NCBI GenBank assembly: GCA_963836005.1
Contig: CAWIHS010000001.1
Coordinates: 62,001 to 126,000, forward strand
Reading direction: 5' to 3'
Length of the DNA: 64,000 nt
Origin: CAWIHS01 sp963836005
Lineage (GTDB): Bacteria > Pseudomonadota > Gammaproteobacteria > GRL18
The translations under genes were made by a program, and so were the position numbers. Below the pieces are notes generated by a model. The model had not been told where the DNA came from and did not search any database. It saw nothing but the letters and a program-made list of their open reading frames with translations. Of the stretch, positions 14,680 to 24,415 are shown piece by piece (the first letter of the stretch is position 1; each line of letters starts with the position of its first letter).

Positions 14680-16055
14680 ATGCTAATATTTTGGTGGTCG
14701 AAGATGACAAACTGCTCAATCAGATGCTCATGCATCAGCTGAAAAGAATGGGCCACGTTGTTTCTGGTGTGAATAACCTGCGTGATGCTAAAAAGCACCT
14801 CAAGCAGTATGAGCCCGATCTGGTGATCACCGATATGCGGCTTCCTGACGGAGACTGTATCAGAGAATTATCCGCGCTGTGTGATTCACTTCCGGTGATT
14901 GTGCTAACCGCTTACGGCACTGTTAAGAATGCCGTAGAAGCCATACAGGCCGGCGCTGCAGATTACCTGACCAAACCTGTAAGCCCTGATGAATTCACTC
15001 TTACCGTTGAGCGAGTGCTGGAAACTGCAGCGATCAAGGCCGATCATCAGTTTTGTAAAGCCCGACTCCAGGCACAGGCGAAGCTGCAGTCTTTCATGGT
15101 TGGGCAGAGTCCCGCCCTGGAACAGGTAAAGGAAATGATCGATGCCGTTGCACACAGTGACATGACGGTACTGGTATTGGGTGAGAGCGGAGCGGGCAAG
15201 GAACTGGTCGCACGGGCTATTCATGATCAAAGTACACGCGCCAAACGCAATTTTGTGGCTCTAGATTGCTGCACCCTGCAGGAAACCTTGTTTGAATCCG
15301 AATTGTTCGGTCATGAAAAGGGTGCATTTACGGGGGCCGATCGACAGAAAAAGGGTCTTATTGAAGGCGCAGCAGGGGGCACCGTTTTCCTCGATGAGAT
15401 TGGCGAAATACCTCCCGCCATTCAGGCAAAATTATTGCGGGTACTTGAGACCGGACATTTTCGCCGCGTGGGAGGTAATCGTGATCTCAGTTCAAACGTA
15501 AGAATCGTTGCGGCTACCAACCGGGATTTAAAAGCAATGTCAGAAACCGGTGATTTTCGGGCAGATCTGTATTATCGACTAGAGGCTTTTACTATCTACA
15601 CTCCGCCGCTGCGTGAAAGGCGTAAAGATGTGCCTTATCTGGTGGACCATTTCATACGCAATCACAATTTTTCTCGACGGGTTCACAAGGCAGTGACCAA
15701 GGAGGCCATGCGCAAACTGATTGCATATGACTGGCCCGGCAATGTAAGAGAGTTAAAAAATGTTGTGGAGCGGGCCATTATTCTTTCCAGAGATAAACAA
15801 AACATCACCGTCCAGCATCTGACTTTTGCCAGATGTGATAAACAAAAATCAGGCTTTCAGCTGGATGTCCCCGAAGACCGGGATCCCACCCTGGAAGAGC
15901 TTGAAGCATCATATTTGAAAACATTGTTGAACAAACATGCGGGCCACCGAGCCACTGTGGCCCAGGTGATGGGGATCAGTGAACGTAATGTCTATCGTCT
16001 GATCAGCAAGTATAATCTTACAGAAAAATATACCTCGACCGCCAAAAGTGCATAG
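14676..16055 (+). CDS. NtrC-family sigma-54-dependent response regulator
   Basis: A three-domain activator of 459 residues. The receiver domain (1-120) has the acidic pocket (VVEDD), phospho-acceptor D53 (LVITDMRLPD) and K at LTKP. The AAA+ domain (about 143-370) has Walker A GESGAGKE, the sigma-54 contact loop GAFTGA (from G216), Walker B GGTVFLDEIGEI and an arginine finger region RADLYYRLE. A Fis-type helix-turn-helix at the C-terminus (HRATVAQVMGISERNVYRLISKY) binds DNA. It is coupled to the haem-motif kinase by a 4-bp overlap. It should act on RpoN promoters such as that at 11226-11241 through the CTGAC-N5-GTCAG palindromes; that target assignment is inferred from proximity. Confidence 0.95.
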   Translation: MNANILVVEDDKLLNQMLMHQLKRMGHVVSGVNNLRDAKKHLKQYEPDLVITDMRLPDGDCIRELSALCDSLPVIVLTAYGTVKNAVEAIQAGAADYLTKPVSPDEFTLTVERVLETAAIKADHQFCKARLQAQAKLQSFMVGQSPALEQVKEMIDAVAHSDMTVLVLGESGAGKELVARAIHDQSTRAKRNFVALDCCTLQETLFESELFGHEKGAFTGADRQKKGLIEGAAGGTVFLDEIGEIPPAIQAKLLRVLETGHFRRVGGNRDLSSNVRIVAATNRDLKAMSETGDFRADLYYRLEAFTIYTPPLRERRKDVPYLVDHFIRNHNFSRRVHKAVTKEAMRKLIAYDWPGNVRELKNVVERAIILSRDKQNITVQHLTFARCDKQKSGFQLDVPEDRDPTLEELEASYLKTLLNKHAGHRATVAQVMGISERNVYRLISKYNLTEKYTSTAKSA

Positions 16056-16174
16056 CTTATTCGGCTGCAAGCTATATTAGAAATATGAAATTCAACTCTA
16101 ACCCTGGCCGGTGTTATCATAGCCACGGAGACAAAGTCATTTTCTATTTTATCTTCTTCAGAGTAAAATCATAA

Positions 16175-16296
16175 GCAACTACTCAGCGTAATTTTAAATA
16201 CGCTTCTAAGTTACAAAAATATAAGTCTTTGAATTTTATATGTTTGTATTTTTTTGATGGTTAGCCTTCCTGCGGCTTGATTTGCTGAGTAGTTAC
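16175..16296. repeat. MITE-like repeat, copy 1 (122 bp)
   Basis: Ends are inverted: GCAACTACTCAGCG at the left and TGCTGAGTAGTTAC at the right. The interior (about 95 bp) recurs almost unchanged in the right half of the copy at 29773-30024. It has no coding capacity. The rest of the 510-bp gap between the regulator and the EF-hand gene (16056-16565) holds no gene I can support. Confidence 0.8.
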
Positions 16297-16565
16297 ATTT
16301 TAATTATATCTACTGCTTCCAACTGGCAGGGGGAAGCTTTGATGGGGGTTCAATCTGCATGGATAATACGGAATTTAACATTATAACGCCTCCTTACCTC
16401 CTCCTCGAAAAGTTGGGAGCGACACACTGAGCAATGTTATAGTATGATTTTGACCTTTCCTCTTCTTAACTATGGCTGCATATGAAGGGATTAGAATCAA
16501 TGCCCCTGTATTTTGTAACCATATTGAAGTGTATATTTAAATCAGCCAATCAGGAGTTCATAACT

Positions 16566-18113
16566 ATGTTGAAAAAGTCTCTGGCTTTAGTATTTTTGAC
16601 AGCGCCCTGTGCTTTATTACTTGCATACCCTGTTCACGCTCAGCAATTATCCCCGCGGGGACCAATACCGTTTGAAATGTATGATCAGGATAACAATGGA
16701 TTTATCATTGTGGATGAATTTAATACTGTCAGGGGACAACGTATTTCGGCCAATGCTGCTCAGGGCCGTCAAATGCGCGGTATGCCATATGCTCCTTCCT
16801 TTTCTGATTTAGATCTCAACAAGGATGGCAAACTAACACGCAATGAACTTGCAAAAGGCCAGCAGCTGCAAATGCAAAAACGTCGCGAAATGCAATATGC
16901 TCAGGCTGCAGGAATGCCAGGCAGAGGTATGGGGCGCAATATGCCGGTGTTTGCCGAGTTTGATCTGAATGCGGATGGATCTTTATCAGAAGAGGAATTT
17001 ATTCAGGCCCGCAACCGGCGCATTGAAGCACGGGCCAAACAGGGTTATCCGATGAGAAACCTGGCCAATATGCCGGCCTTTCAGTCAATTGACGCCGATG
17101 CTGATGGCAACGTGACCCGAGAAGAGTTTTCTGCACATCAGCAGCAACATTTTCAACAAATGCAACAGCGGCGTGCAGCACAATGGAGACAAATGCAGCA
17201 AAGCCGTAATGCTTCGAACAATCTCGGTCTGCCAGGCAGAGGTATGGGGCGCAATATGCCGGTGTTTGACGAGTTTGATCTGAATGCGGATGGATCTTTA
17301 TCAGAAGAGGAATTTATTCAGGCCCGCAACCGGCGCATTAAAGCACGGGCCAAACAGGGTTATCCGATGCGCAACCTGGCCAATATGCCGGCCTTTCAGT
17401 CAATTGACGCCGATGCTGATGGCAACGTGACCCGAGAAGAGTTTTCTGCACATCAGCAGCAACATTTGCAACAAATGCAACAGCGGCGTGCAGCACAATG
17501 GAGACAAATGCAGCAAAGCCGTAATGCTTCGAACAATCTCGGTCTGCCAGGCAGAGGTATGGGGCGCAATATGCCGGTGTTTGCCGAGTTTGATCTGAAT
17601 GCGGATGGATCTTTATCAGAAGAGGAATTTATTCAGGCCCGCAACCGGCGCATTGAAGCACGGGCCAAACAGGGTTATCCGATGAGAAACCTGGCCAATA
17701 TGCCGGCCTTTCAGTCAATTGACGCCGATGCTGATGGCAACGTGACCCGAGAAGAGTTTTCTGCACATCAGCAGCAACATTTGCAACAAATGCAACAGCG
17801 GCGTGCAGCACAATGGAGACAAATGCAGCAAAGCCGTAATGCTTCGAACAATCTCGGTCTGCCAGGCAGAGGTATGGGGCGCAATATGCCGGTGTTTGCC
17901 GAGTTTGATCTGAATGCGGATGGATCTTTATCAGAAGAGGAATTTATTCAGGCCCGCAACCGGCGCATTGAAGCACGGGCCAAACAGGGTTATCCGATGA
18001 GAAACCTGGCCAATATGCCGGCCTTTCAGTCAATTGACGCCGATGCTGATGGCAAAATCTCACCACAGGAATTTTCTACCCATCAGCTGGAACATCGGAA
18101 ACAAAGAAAATGA
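16566..18113 (+). CDS. Secreted EF-hand calcium-binding protein with long tandem repeats
   Basis: ATG at 16566 with AGGAG 12 bases upstream starts a signal peptide (KKSLALVFLTAPCALLLAYPVHAQQ); the in-frame ATG at 16482 would spoil it. The mature protein has ten EF-hand loops: DQDNNGFIIVDEF, DLNKDGKLTRNEL, then DLNADGSLSEEEF and DADADGNVTREEF alternating through four repeats. Each unit is 105 residues, with a Gln/Arg-rich helix (QQMQQRRAAQWRQMQQSR) linking units. The fourth is cut short and ends differently (DADADGKISPQEF). It probably binds calcium in the periplasm or outside the cell. The DNA repeats are almost identical, so copy number may vary between strains or be mis-assembled. Confidence 0.85.
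   Translation: MLKKSLALVFLTAPCALLLAYPVHAQQLSPRGPIPFEMYDQDNNGFIIVDEFNTVRGQRISANAAQGRQMRGMPYAPSFSDLDLNKDGKLTRNELAKGQQLQMQKRREMQYAQAAGMPGRGMGRNMPVFAEFDLNADGSLSEEEFIQARNRRIEARAKQGYPMRNLANMPAFQSIDADADGNVTREEFSAHQQQHFQQMQQRRAAQWRQMQQSRNASNNLGLPGRGMGRNMPVFDEFDLNADGSLSEEEFIQARNRRIKARAKQGYPMRNLANMPAFQSIDADADGNVTREEFSAHQQQHLQQMQQRRAAQWRQMQQSRNASNNLGLPGRGMGRNMPVFAEFDLNADGSLSEEEFIQARNRRIEARAKQGYPMRNLANMPAFQSIDADADGNVTREEFSAHQQQHLQQMQQRRAAQWRQMQQSRNASNNLGLPGRGMGRNMPVFAEFDLNADGSLSEEEFIQARNRRIEARAKQGYPMRNLANMPAFQSIDADADGKISPQEFSTHQLEHRKQRK
16916..18055 (+). repeat. Tandem 315-bp coding repeat, 3.6 copies
   Basis: Units begin at 16916, 17231, 17546 and 17861, exactly 315 bp apart, and differ by only a few bases (for example GCC/GAC at the Ala/Asp of VFAEF/VFDEF). 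The fourth copy stops after about 195 bp. Such uniformity points to recent duplication or ongoing homogenisation. Confidence 0.95.
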
Positions 18114-18157
18114 GGAAATCATACTATTAAACCTGATGGCTGAATTTCCCCTACCTA

Positions 18158-18182
18158 TTGAGAGCTTTCAACAAGCTCTCAA
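18158..18182 (+). terminator. Hairpin after the EF-hand gene
   Basis: TTGAGAGCTT, loop TCAAC, AAGCTCTCAA make a perfect 10-bp stem 45 bp past the stop codon. The following bases (AATTCTGC) lack a T-run, so termination efficiency is uncertain. Confidence 0.5.
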
Positions 18183-18434
18183 AATTCTGCTTCTGATTTA
18201 GAATGATTTTTATGTTCAATCTTAACACCCTGATAAACTTTCTAAATTGTCTGCAAAGAAAAACCTGTTGTTTGTAATTATAGTCACATCAAATTAAAGA
18301 TCAGCTAGTTATTATTTTCAGCTTGAATTCAGTTAAATGACCTATAATCCTTAGTTGATTTTATAAAATATTTAAATTTACCTCAAAAACTAGTAACTAT
18401 AGAGTATTATTCTTATGCGATGGATGCTTAGAGC

Positions 18435-19706
18435 ATGAACATTTTTCATCCAGACAAAATCATCACAGGGTTACTGTTGATTTTGCTCTGTCTGCTAATA
18501 CCTGTTGTGCAGGCGCAGACTAACAATAAACCGCGTGCTGAGATCAGTACTCAATGGAGTCAGGTGATTCAGAGTACTGTGGAACGGCATGCCGAATACC
18601 TGCTGTATGATTCTCAAAAACAACTTGGAGAAGGCTATCAGAAGCAATCCAGCAGTTGGCTTGGCGGTGATCCGTCAGCAAATCTGCTGCATTACAGTGA
18701 TCGATTTTCCAGCGATCAAGGATATCGTGAGTGGGAAGCAGGGGTGGCGTTGCCGCTCTGGCTGCCAGGTGAAAAAAGTGCCCGGCAGAGAATTTCAGCA
18801 GGCTATTTTTCTGAAGCGGAAGCCGATTTAAAACTATTAACCTGGAGCGTGGCGGGTAAAGTTCAGGAACTGGCCTGGGATGTTTACCTTGCCGAAGCCG
18901 CCCTTAAACTGACTTATCAGCAATGGCAATCGAGCCTGTCGCTGGAAAAAAACATCCAACGACGTTTGCAGGCAGGAGAATTACCCCGAAGTGATAAGCT
19001 GCTGGCCCAGCAATCATCGCTGGATCGTGAAGCTTTCTATCAAGATGCTGTTAGCCAGTTAGAACAGGCCAAAAATGCCTGGCAAAGCTATACCGGCCTC
19101 ACTGAGGTGCCGCCTCAGAAGCAATCACAATCAGGTATACAAATAACTACGACAAATAATAAATCCGCTTTAGCTCAACATCCCTTATTGGATACGCTTT
19201 CATCCCGCACTGAGAGAGTCAGGGCACAACGCGATGATAGCCGGATTAAACGCCGGGATAGTCCTTTACTGGTACTTTCTACCAAGCGAGAGCGGGGCTC
19301 TGATGAGGGTTCCTATATCAATTCAATTGGCGCTGAAATCAGTGTGCCTTTTGGCAGCCGTTCATTTGCCGCCCCCAGACTGGCTCAGGCCGAAGCGGCG
19401 CTGACAGAAGTGAAGGTACAGCAATTGTCCGCTAAACGGAATATATTGCTGCAGCAAAAACAGGCATTACAGCAACTTGAAAAGACAGAAACACAGTTGA
19501 AACTGGCAACAAAGAGCAATCAGGTTGCACAGCAGAGACTAAAACTGGCGCAAAGAGGTTTTGATCTGGGAGAAACCGAGCTATATCAGCTATTACTGGC
19601 ACGTGAACAGGCGGATAAAACCGGAATTGAACTAGAAAAAATCCAGATTGAACGTCAACGAGCTATTAATCGTTATAACCATTCACATGGAGTGATACCC
19701 CAATGA
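18435..19706 (+). CDS. czcC: Outer-membrane efflux protein (TolC/CzcC family)
   Basis: Outer-membrane channel subunit of a tripartite metal efflux pump. It has a signal peptide (ITGLLLILLCLLIPVVQAQ), then long amphipathic helices with two related halves, as in the OEP family (coiled-coil stretches such as LEKTETQLKLATKSNQVAQQ and the later ERQRAINRYN). Length 423 residues is typical of CzcC. It is the first gene of a three-gene RND operon, and its stop overlaps the next start by 4 bp. No strong ribosome site is visible before ATG 18435. Substrate cannot be read from this subunit. Confidence 0.85.
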   Translation: MNIFHPDKIITGLLLILLCLLIPVVQAQTNNKPRAEISTQWSQVIQSTVERHAEYLLYDSQKQLGEGYQKQSSSWLGGDPSANLLHYSDRFSSDQGYREWEAGVALPLWLPGEKSARQRISAGYFSEAEADLKLLTWSVAGKVQELAWDVYLAEAALKLTYQQWQSSLSLEKNIQRRLQAGELPRSDKLLAQQSSLDREAFYQDAVSQLEQAKNAWQSYTGLTEVPPQKQSQSGIQITTTNNKSALAQHPLLDTLSSRTERVRAQRDDSRIKRRDSPLLVLSTKRERGSDEGSYINSIGAEISVPFGSRSFAAPRLAQAEAALTEVKVQQLSAKRNILLQQKQALQQLEKTETQLKLATKSNQVAQQRLKLAQRGFDLGETELYQLLLAREQADKTGIELEKIQIERQRAINRYNHSHGVIPQ

Positions 19707-20785
19707 AAACTTTGTGCCTGTTACTTTCAATATTACTCGGGGAGTATCTTTACGCGGCAGAAGAGTTATTAATGACTCCTGAACAACAGCGAAGACTTGG
19801 CCTGGAAGTAGCCAGTCTGCAGAGCAGTCAAACAGTTTGGAGTACACCCTATCCTGCAGAAGTGGTTGTTCCAAATGCACAATTACGGGTTGTGAGTGCC
19901 CGTCAGGGCGGGTTATTGGAGACTTTACTGGTGGCCGAAGGAGAAGCGGTTACCCTGGGACAGGAAATGGCTATCATCCAGAGTCCACAGCTTTTGCAGC
20001 AACAAGGGGACTATCTGGAAGCCTTAACTCGTATGGAACTGGCGGATGCAGATTTAAAACGCGATGAACAGCTGAAAAAAGAAGGCATCATTGCACAACG
20101 CCGGTACCTCGAAACCCGATCGCGGAGTATACAGGCGACGACCGACACTCAGCAGCGTCAACAGGCGTTGTCGCTGGCTGGAATGGATAAGCAATCAATG
20201 CAAAAATTATCTACCCAGAGGCAATTGTCAGGGGTATTAAAAATTCTTGCCCCGCTGGAAGGCGTTATTCTGGAACAGATGGCAACAGCAGGTCAACGTG
20301 TTGCTGCTGCTGATCCCATCTACAAGATGGGTAAGCTTTCTCCTTTATGGCTGGAAGTGCATGTCCCGCTGGAACATATAGCCGGAATTGATACAGAAAC
20401 CAGTATAAAAGTGGCGAATAGTGAGATTATTGGCAAGGTCATTGCTGTCGGGCGTATGGTGCATGGTGCCGATCAGGGTGTTCTGGTTCGGGCCAAAATC
20501 AATGACGGTACAGAATCATTACGTCCAGGACAGTTCGTACAGGCGCATATTCAATCCACCAGTAATGAAGAAACTTTCCGTATACCACGCAGTGGACTAG
20601 TTCGACATGCAAATAAAAACTGGGTATTTGTTAAAACCGCACGGGGTTTTAGCGTACAACAGGTAAAGATTGACAAAGAAGGCGATGACTTTATTGTTAT
20701 TTCGGGTGATCTTTCATCGCAAATGAAAATAGCCGTGGTCGGAACATCCAGCTTAAAAGCAGCATGGCTCGGGGGTGAAGAGTAA
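19703..20785 (+). CDS. czcB: RND efflux periplasmic adaptor (CzcB/CusB-like membrane fusion protein)
   Basis: A 360-residue adaptor with an N-terminal signal segment (KTLCLLLSILLGEYLYAAEE). It has a biotinyl-lipoyl-like half (VVSARQGGLLETLLVAEGEAV), a helical hairpin (QQGDYLEALTRMELADADL...) and a second lipoyl half (GVLKILAPLEGVILEQMATAGQRV). A beta-barrel and a membrane-proximal domain follow (EETFRIPRSGLVRHANKNWVFV). It joins the inner-membrane pump to the outer-membrane channel. No CusF-like or His-rich metal-binding extension is seen, unlike many CzcB proteins. Its stop overlaps the pump start by one base (TAATG). Confidence 0.87.
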   Translation: MKTLCLLLSILLGEYLYAAEELLMTPEQQRRLGLEVASLQSSQTVWSTPYPAEVVVPNAQLRVVSARQGGLLETLLVAEGEAVTLGQEMAIIQSPQLLQQQGDYLEALTRMELADADLKRDEQLKKEGIIAQRRYLETRSRSIQATTDTQQRQQALSLAGMDKQSMQKLSTQRQLSGVLKILAPLEGVILEQMATAGQRVAAADPIYKMGKLSPLWLEVHVPLEHIAGIDTETSIKVANSEIIGKVIAVGRMVHGADQGVLVRAKINDGTESLRPGQFVQAHIQSTSNEETFRIPRSGLVRHANKNWVFVKTARGFSVQQVKIDKEGDDFIVISGDLSSQMKIAVVGTSSLKAAWLGGEE

Positions 20786-23700
20786 TGCTGGCTGCTTTAA
20801 TTCAGTTTTCGCTGACCCAGCGAATCTTAATGCTGTTATTCGTATTACTACTCATAGGCGGCGGCTGGTATGCTTTTAAGAATACCCCCATTGATGCTTT
20901 TCCGGATGTCTCCACCACCCAGGTAAAAATTATAGTCAAAGCACCCGGCATGACACCGGAAGAGGTGGAAGCTCGTATCACCGCACCGGTAGAAGTCGAA
21001 ATGCTGGGTATTCCGAAACTGAAAATGCTACGTTCTGTGGCTAAATACGCATTAACGGATATTACCATTGATTTCGCTGAAGGGGTTGATATTTACTGGG
21101 CTCGACAGCAGGTCAACGAACGCCTGAGTTCAGTCTGGAATGCTTTGCCGGAAGATATCAGCGGTGGTATCGCGCCCATGACAACACCACTGGGTGAAAT
21201 GTTTATGTTTACCATCGAAGGAAGTGATTTGTCCCTGATGCAGCGGCGTGATCTGCTTGACTGGGTGATTCGACCAGCCCTGCGCACGGTACCCGGTGTG
21301 GCGGAAGTCAATTCTCTGGGGGGTGTGGCCAGGACTTTTGAGGTGGTGCCTGATAATGCACGTCTGATTGCCCGCGGTGTGAGTCTGGAGGAGTTACGTC
21401 AGGCACTGATGAACAATAACCGCAATGACGGTGCCGGCCGTCTGAATGACGGTGAAGAGGTGCTGCTGGTAAGAACTGAAGGCAGTATACAGACGCTCGA
21501 AGATATTAAAAAAATTGTCGTGCGCGCTGACCTCAACCAGCCCTTACGTGTCGCTGATGTGGCCAGTGTGCGAACAGGCTCATTAACTCGCTATGGCGCG
21601 GTCACAAAAGATGCTCAGGGTGAAGTCGTTGAAGGACTGGTGCTGGCGCTGCGGGGTGCAAATGTCAGAGAACTGGTCAGCGGACTACGGGACAAAATAG
21701 AGGAAATCTCTGGCGCATTACCCGCAGGTGTAGCGATAAATGTTTTTTATGATCGCAGCGAACTGGTCAATCGGGCTGTAGGCACCGTGGTCAAGGCACT
21801 CACTGAAGCCATAGTGCTGGTACTGATTCTGTTAATCCTGTTTCTCGGTGATGTCCGTGCAGCCATAACGGTCGGTCTGATCCTGCCGCTCGCTGCGCTG
21901 ATCACCTTTATATTTATGTACTGGTTTGGCCTGTCAGCAAATTTAATGTCACTGGGCGGACTGGCAATAGCTATCGGCATGCTGGTTGATGCAGCAGTAG
22001 TGGTCGTGGAAAATATTATTACTCATCTGGCACATGATAAAGGCCAGGGACGTTTACCCCGTGTCAACCTGATTTTTCGTGCTACTCGGGAGGTCGCACT
22101 GCCCGTTGTCTCAGGTATCTCCATTATTATTATTGTATTTCTGCCACTGTTAACCCTGCAGGGGCTGGAGGGTAAATTGTTCATGCCCGTAGCCCTGACC
22201 ATAGTATTTGCCCTGTCCGGCTCATTGATACTATCTCTGACTGTTATTCCGGTTATTGCATCCTATCTGCTGGGTAAGGTTTCCCATGAAGACCCCTGGC
22301 TGATAAAACAAGTCCATAAACTGTATATGCCTGTACTGAACTGGTCCTTGCGTCATGGACAGGTTGTTGTCATTGCTGCAATAGCTTCACTGGTGCTGGC
22401 GGCTTTACTCTATACCCAGGTTGGAAAAACCTTTATGCCCACCATGGATGAGGGTGATTTGATCATCCAGCTGGAAAAACTGCCTTCCATCAATTTGCAG
22501 CAATCACTTGCTATTGATACCCGATTTCAGCAAATCCTGCTGCAAAAAGTGCCTGAAATTACTGGCGTGATTGCCCGTACCGGTTCAGATGAACTGGGAC
22601 TGGATCCCATGGGGCTCAATCAGACGGACAGCTTTCTGGTACTTAAACCCATCAGCCAATGGCGTATGCAGACGAAAGAGGAATTAATCGATACCATCAG
22701 GGAGATAACCAACGAGTTTCCTGGCGTGGACTTTGCTTTTACTCAACCCATTGAAATGCGTGTCTCAGAAATGTTAACCGGCGTTCGCGGAGATCTGGCC
22801 ATAAAAATATTTGGTGATGATCAGAAAACTCTTAATAACATTGCTGATCAGCTGGTAAAGCTTGTAGATAGCATAGAAGGTGCCGAAGATGTCTTCACTC
22901 CACGTAATGAAGGCGCTCAATATTTACGCTTGAAGATTGACCGGCTTGCAGCAGGGCGTGTCGGTATGGATATTAACAATCTTGAAACCTATCTGAGAAC
23001 ACAAATTGAAGGCGCAGAGATCGGCACGGTTTATGATGGTGCCAGGCGTATACCCCTGGTCATAAAAGGTGATAAAAGTCTTAAAAATTCAGCTGAAGTT
23101 TTTTCCAGGCAGCACCTCGTTTTACCCAGTGGTGAACGCATCGGCCTTGAAGACCTTGTCAGTATGGAACGCGTAGACGGCCCCGTTTCAGTCAATCGGG
23201 AACAGGGGAAACGCATGAACGTTGTCATCGCTAATGTCGCAGGACGCGATCTGGTGGGGTTTGTGGAGCAGGCGCAAAATCTGGTGAAAACACAGATACA
23301 ATTACCCGCGGGGTATTACCTGGAGTGGGGTGGACAATTTGAAAATCAGCAGCGTGCCTCACAGCGGCTGGCGATTGTAGTTCCGGTGGCTATCGGCCTC
23401 ATCTTTCTGATTTTGTTTTCTACTTTTCGTTCCGTGAGACAGGCAGTTTTAGTGCTGTGCAATATACCATTTGCCATGATCGGCGGTATTACTGCCTTGT
23501 GGCTCTCAGGTGAGTATCTTTCAGTTCCTGCTTCAGTAGGCTTTATTGCCTTATTGGGTATTGCGGTGCTCAATGGAGTGGTGATGGTCACTTATTATAA
23601 TCATCTGCATGCACTGGGACATTCTCTAAATCACCTGGTTATAGAAGGTGCCAGAAGACGTCTTCGTCCGGTGCTTATGACCGCGGGTATTGCTGCCTTT

Positions 23701-23850
23701 GGTCTGATCCCCTTATTGCATGCAACAGGACCGGGCTCAGAAATACAGCGACCGCTGGCTATCGTCGTTATCGGCGGATTAATCACTTCCACCGCACTCA
23801 CGCTGATACTTTTACCTGTACTGTACAGGCGTTTTGCGTTTACACAATAA
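20785..23850 (+). CDS. czcA: Heavy-metal efflux RND pump (CzcA/CusA family)
   Basis: Inner-membrane proton-driven pump of 1021 residues with twelve predicted TM helices in the RND 1+5+1+5 layout and two large periplasmic loops. The TM4 signature reads GGLAIAIGMLVDAAVVVVENI, with the Asp and Glu expected for proton relay in the HME group. The pore region FAFTQPIEMRVSEMLTGVRGDLAIKIFG is typical of HME pumps. The LVDAAVVVVEN form differs from the classic Czc form (VDGAVV.VEN), so cobalt-zinc-cadmium is not certain and nickel or copper/silver are open. It is translationally coupled to the adaptor gene, and a DUF3240 gene follows. Confidence 0.9.
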   Translation: MLAALIQFSLTQRILMLLFVLLLIGGGWYAFKNTPIDAFPDVSTTQVKIIVKAPGMTPEEVEARITAPVEVEMLGIPKLKMLRSVAKYALTDITIDFAEGVDIYWARQQVNERLSSVWNALPEDISGGIAPMTTPLGEMFMFTIEGSDLSLMQRRDLLDWVIRPALRTVPGVAEVNSLGGVARTFEVVPDNARLIARGVSLEELRQALMNNNRNDGAGRLNDGEEVLLVRTEGSIQTLEDIKKIVVRADLNQPLRVADVASVRTGSLTRYGAVTKDAQGEVVEGLVLALRGANVRELVSGLRDKIEEISGALPAGVAINVFYDRSELVNRAVGTVVKALTEAIVLVLILLILFLGDVRAAITVGLILPLAALITFIFMYWFGLSANLMSLGGLAIAIGMLVDAAVVVVENIITHLAHDKGQGRLPRVNLIFRATREVALPVVSGISIIIIVFLPLLTLQGLEGKLFMPVALTIVFALSGSLILSLTVIPVIASYLLGKVSHEDPWLIKQVHKLYMPVLNWSLRHGQVVVIAAIASLVLAALLYTQVGKTFMPTMDEGDLIIQLEKLPSINLQQSLAIDTRFQQILLQKVPEITGVIARTGSDELGLDPMGLNQTDSFLVLKPISQWRMQTKEELIDTIREITNEFPGVDFAFTQPIEMRVSEMLTGVRGDLAIKIFGDDQKTLNNIADQLVKLVDSIEGAEDVFTPRNEGAQYLRLKIDRLAAGRVGMDINNLETYLRTQIEGAEIGTVYDGARRIPLVIKGDKSLKNSAEVFSRQHLVLPSGERIGLEDLVSMERVDGPVSVNREQGKRMNVVIANVAGRDLVGFVEQAQNLVKTQIQLPAGYYLEWGGQFENQQRASQRLAIVVPVAIGLIFLILFSTFRSVRQAVLVLCNIPFAMIGGITALWLSGEYLSVPASVGFIALLGIAVLNGVVMVTYYNHLHALGHSLNHLVIEGARRRLRPVLMTAGIAAFGLIPLLHATGPGSEIQRPLAIVVIGGLITSTALTLILLPVLYRRFAFTQ

Positions 23851-23860
23851 TGAGCTAAAA

Positions 23861-24166
23861 ATGGAAGAAAAGATATTATTATCATTGATTGTCGCTCCGG
23901 CAGTTGAAGACTCGGTTGTTGACTGGCTGCTGGCACGCAAGGAAAATATAGGTTTTACCAGTTTTCCGGTCTATGGTCACGGCTCATCCGTGCAGTCAAT
24001 GACCCAGGCTGAAAAAGTCACAGGTCGAAAAAAACAGATTCTGTTTCAGACCTATTTAAGCATACAGCAAAGCCAGTCAATTGTAGAAGAACTGATCACT
24101 GATTTTAAAGGCAGCGGAATGCATTACTGGACGGTACCCGTGATTGAAGGCGGTCATATAGGCTGA
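23861..24166 (+). CDS. DUF3240 family protein (metal efflux accessory)
   Basis: A 101-residue cytoplasmic protein beginning MEEKILLSLIVAPAVEDSVVDWLL, with a compact ferredoxin-like (P-II-like) pattern of strands and helices and a closing MHYWTVPVIEGGHIG. DUF3240 proteins are commonly found just after CzcA/CusA-type pumps, and here the gene starts 10 bp after the pump stop. ATG 23861 is preferred to the earlier in-frame ATG (23834), which overlaps the pump gene. A regulatory or metal-sensing role in the pump system is likely but not established. Confidence 0.8.
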   Translation: MEEKILLSLIVAPAVEDSVVDWLLARKENIGFTSFPVYGHGSSVQSMTQAEKVTGRKKQILFQTYLSIQQSQSIVEELITDFKGSGMHYWTVPVIEGGHIG

Positions 24167-24415
24167 CTCACTTTCAGTAATAGATATCTGGCTGCAGTAG
24201 CCCATAGTGCGAGTGACTTAATCTATTCAGCATATTTTCACCATCCTGATCACCGCAATGAATTGACTTTTTTTAGCAGGATATTTACCGGCAGGTGCAA
24301 TTTTGCTGCTTACATGGCATGATAATGCGCGATAAAATCACTTTGGAACAGAAAAACGGCTTCTGCTCTTATACTGATCTACGAAAAAATGAAATAGAGA
24401 GATAAATATCAAGCC

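Noticed and set aside
16056..16174. Weak inverted repeat ATAGCTT...AAGCTAT at the end of the regulator gene
   Set aside because: Short AT-rich stem with a 10-nt loop and no T-run; not strong enough to call a terminator.
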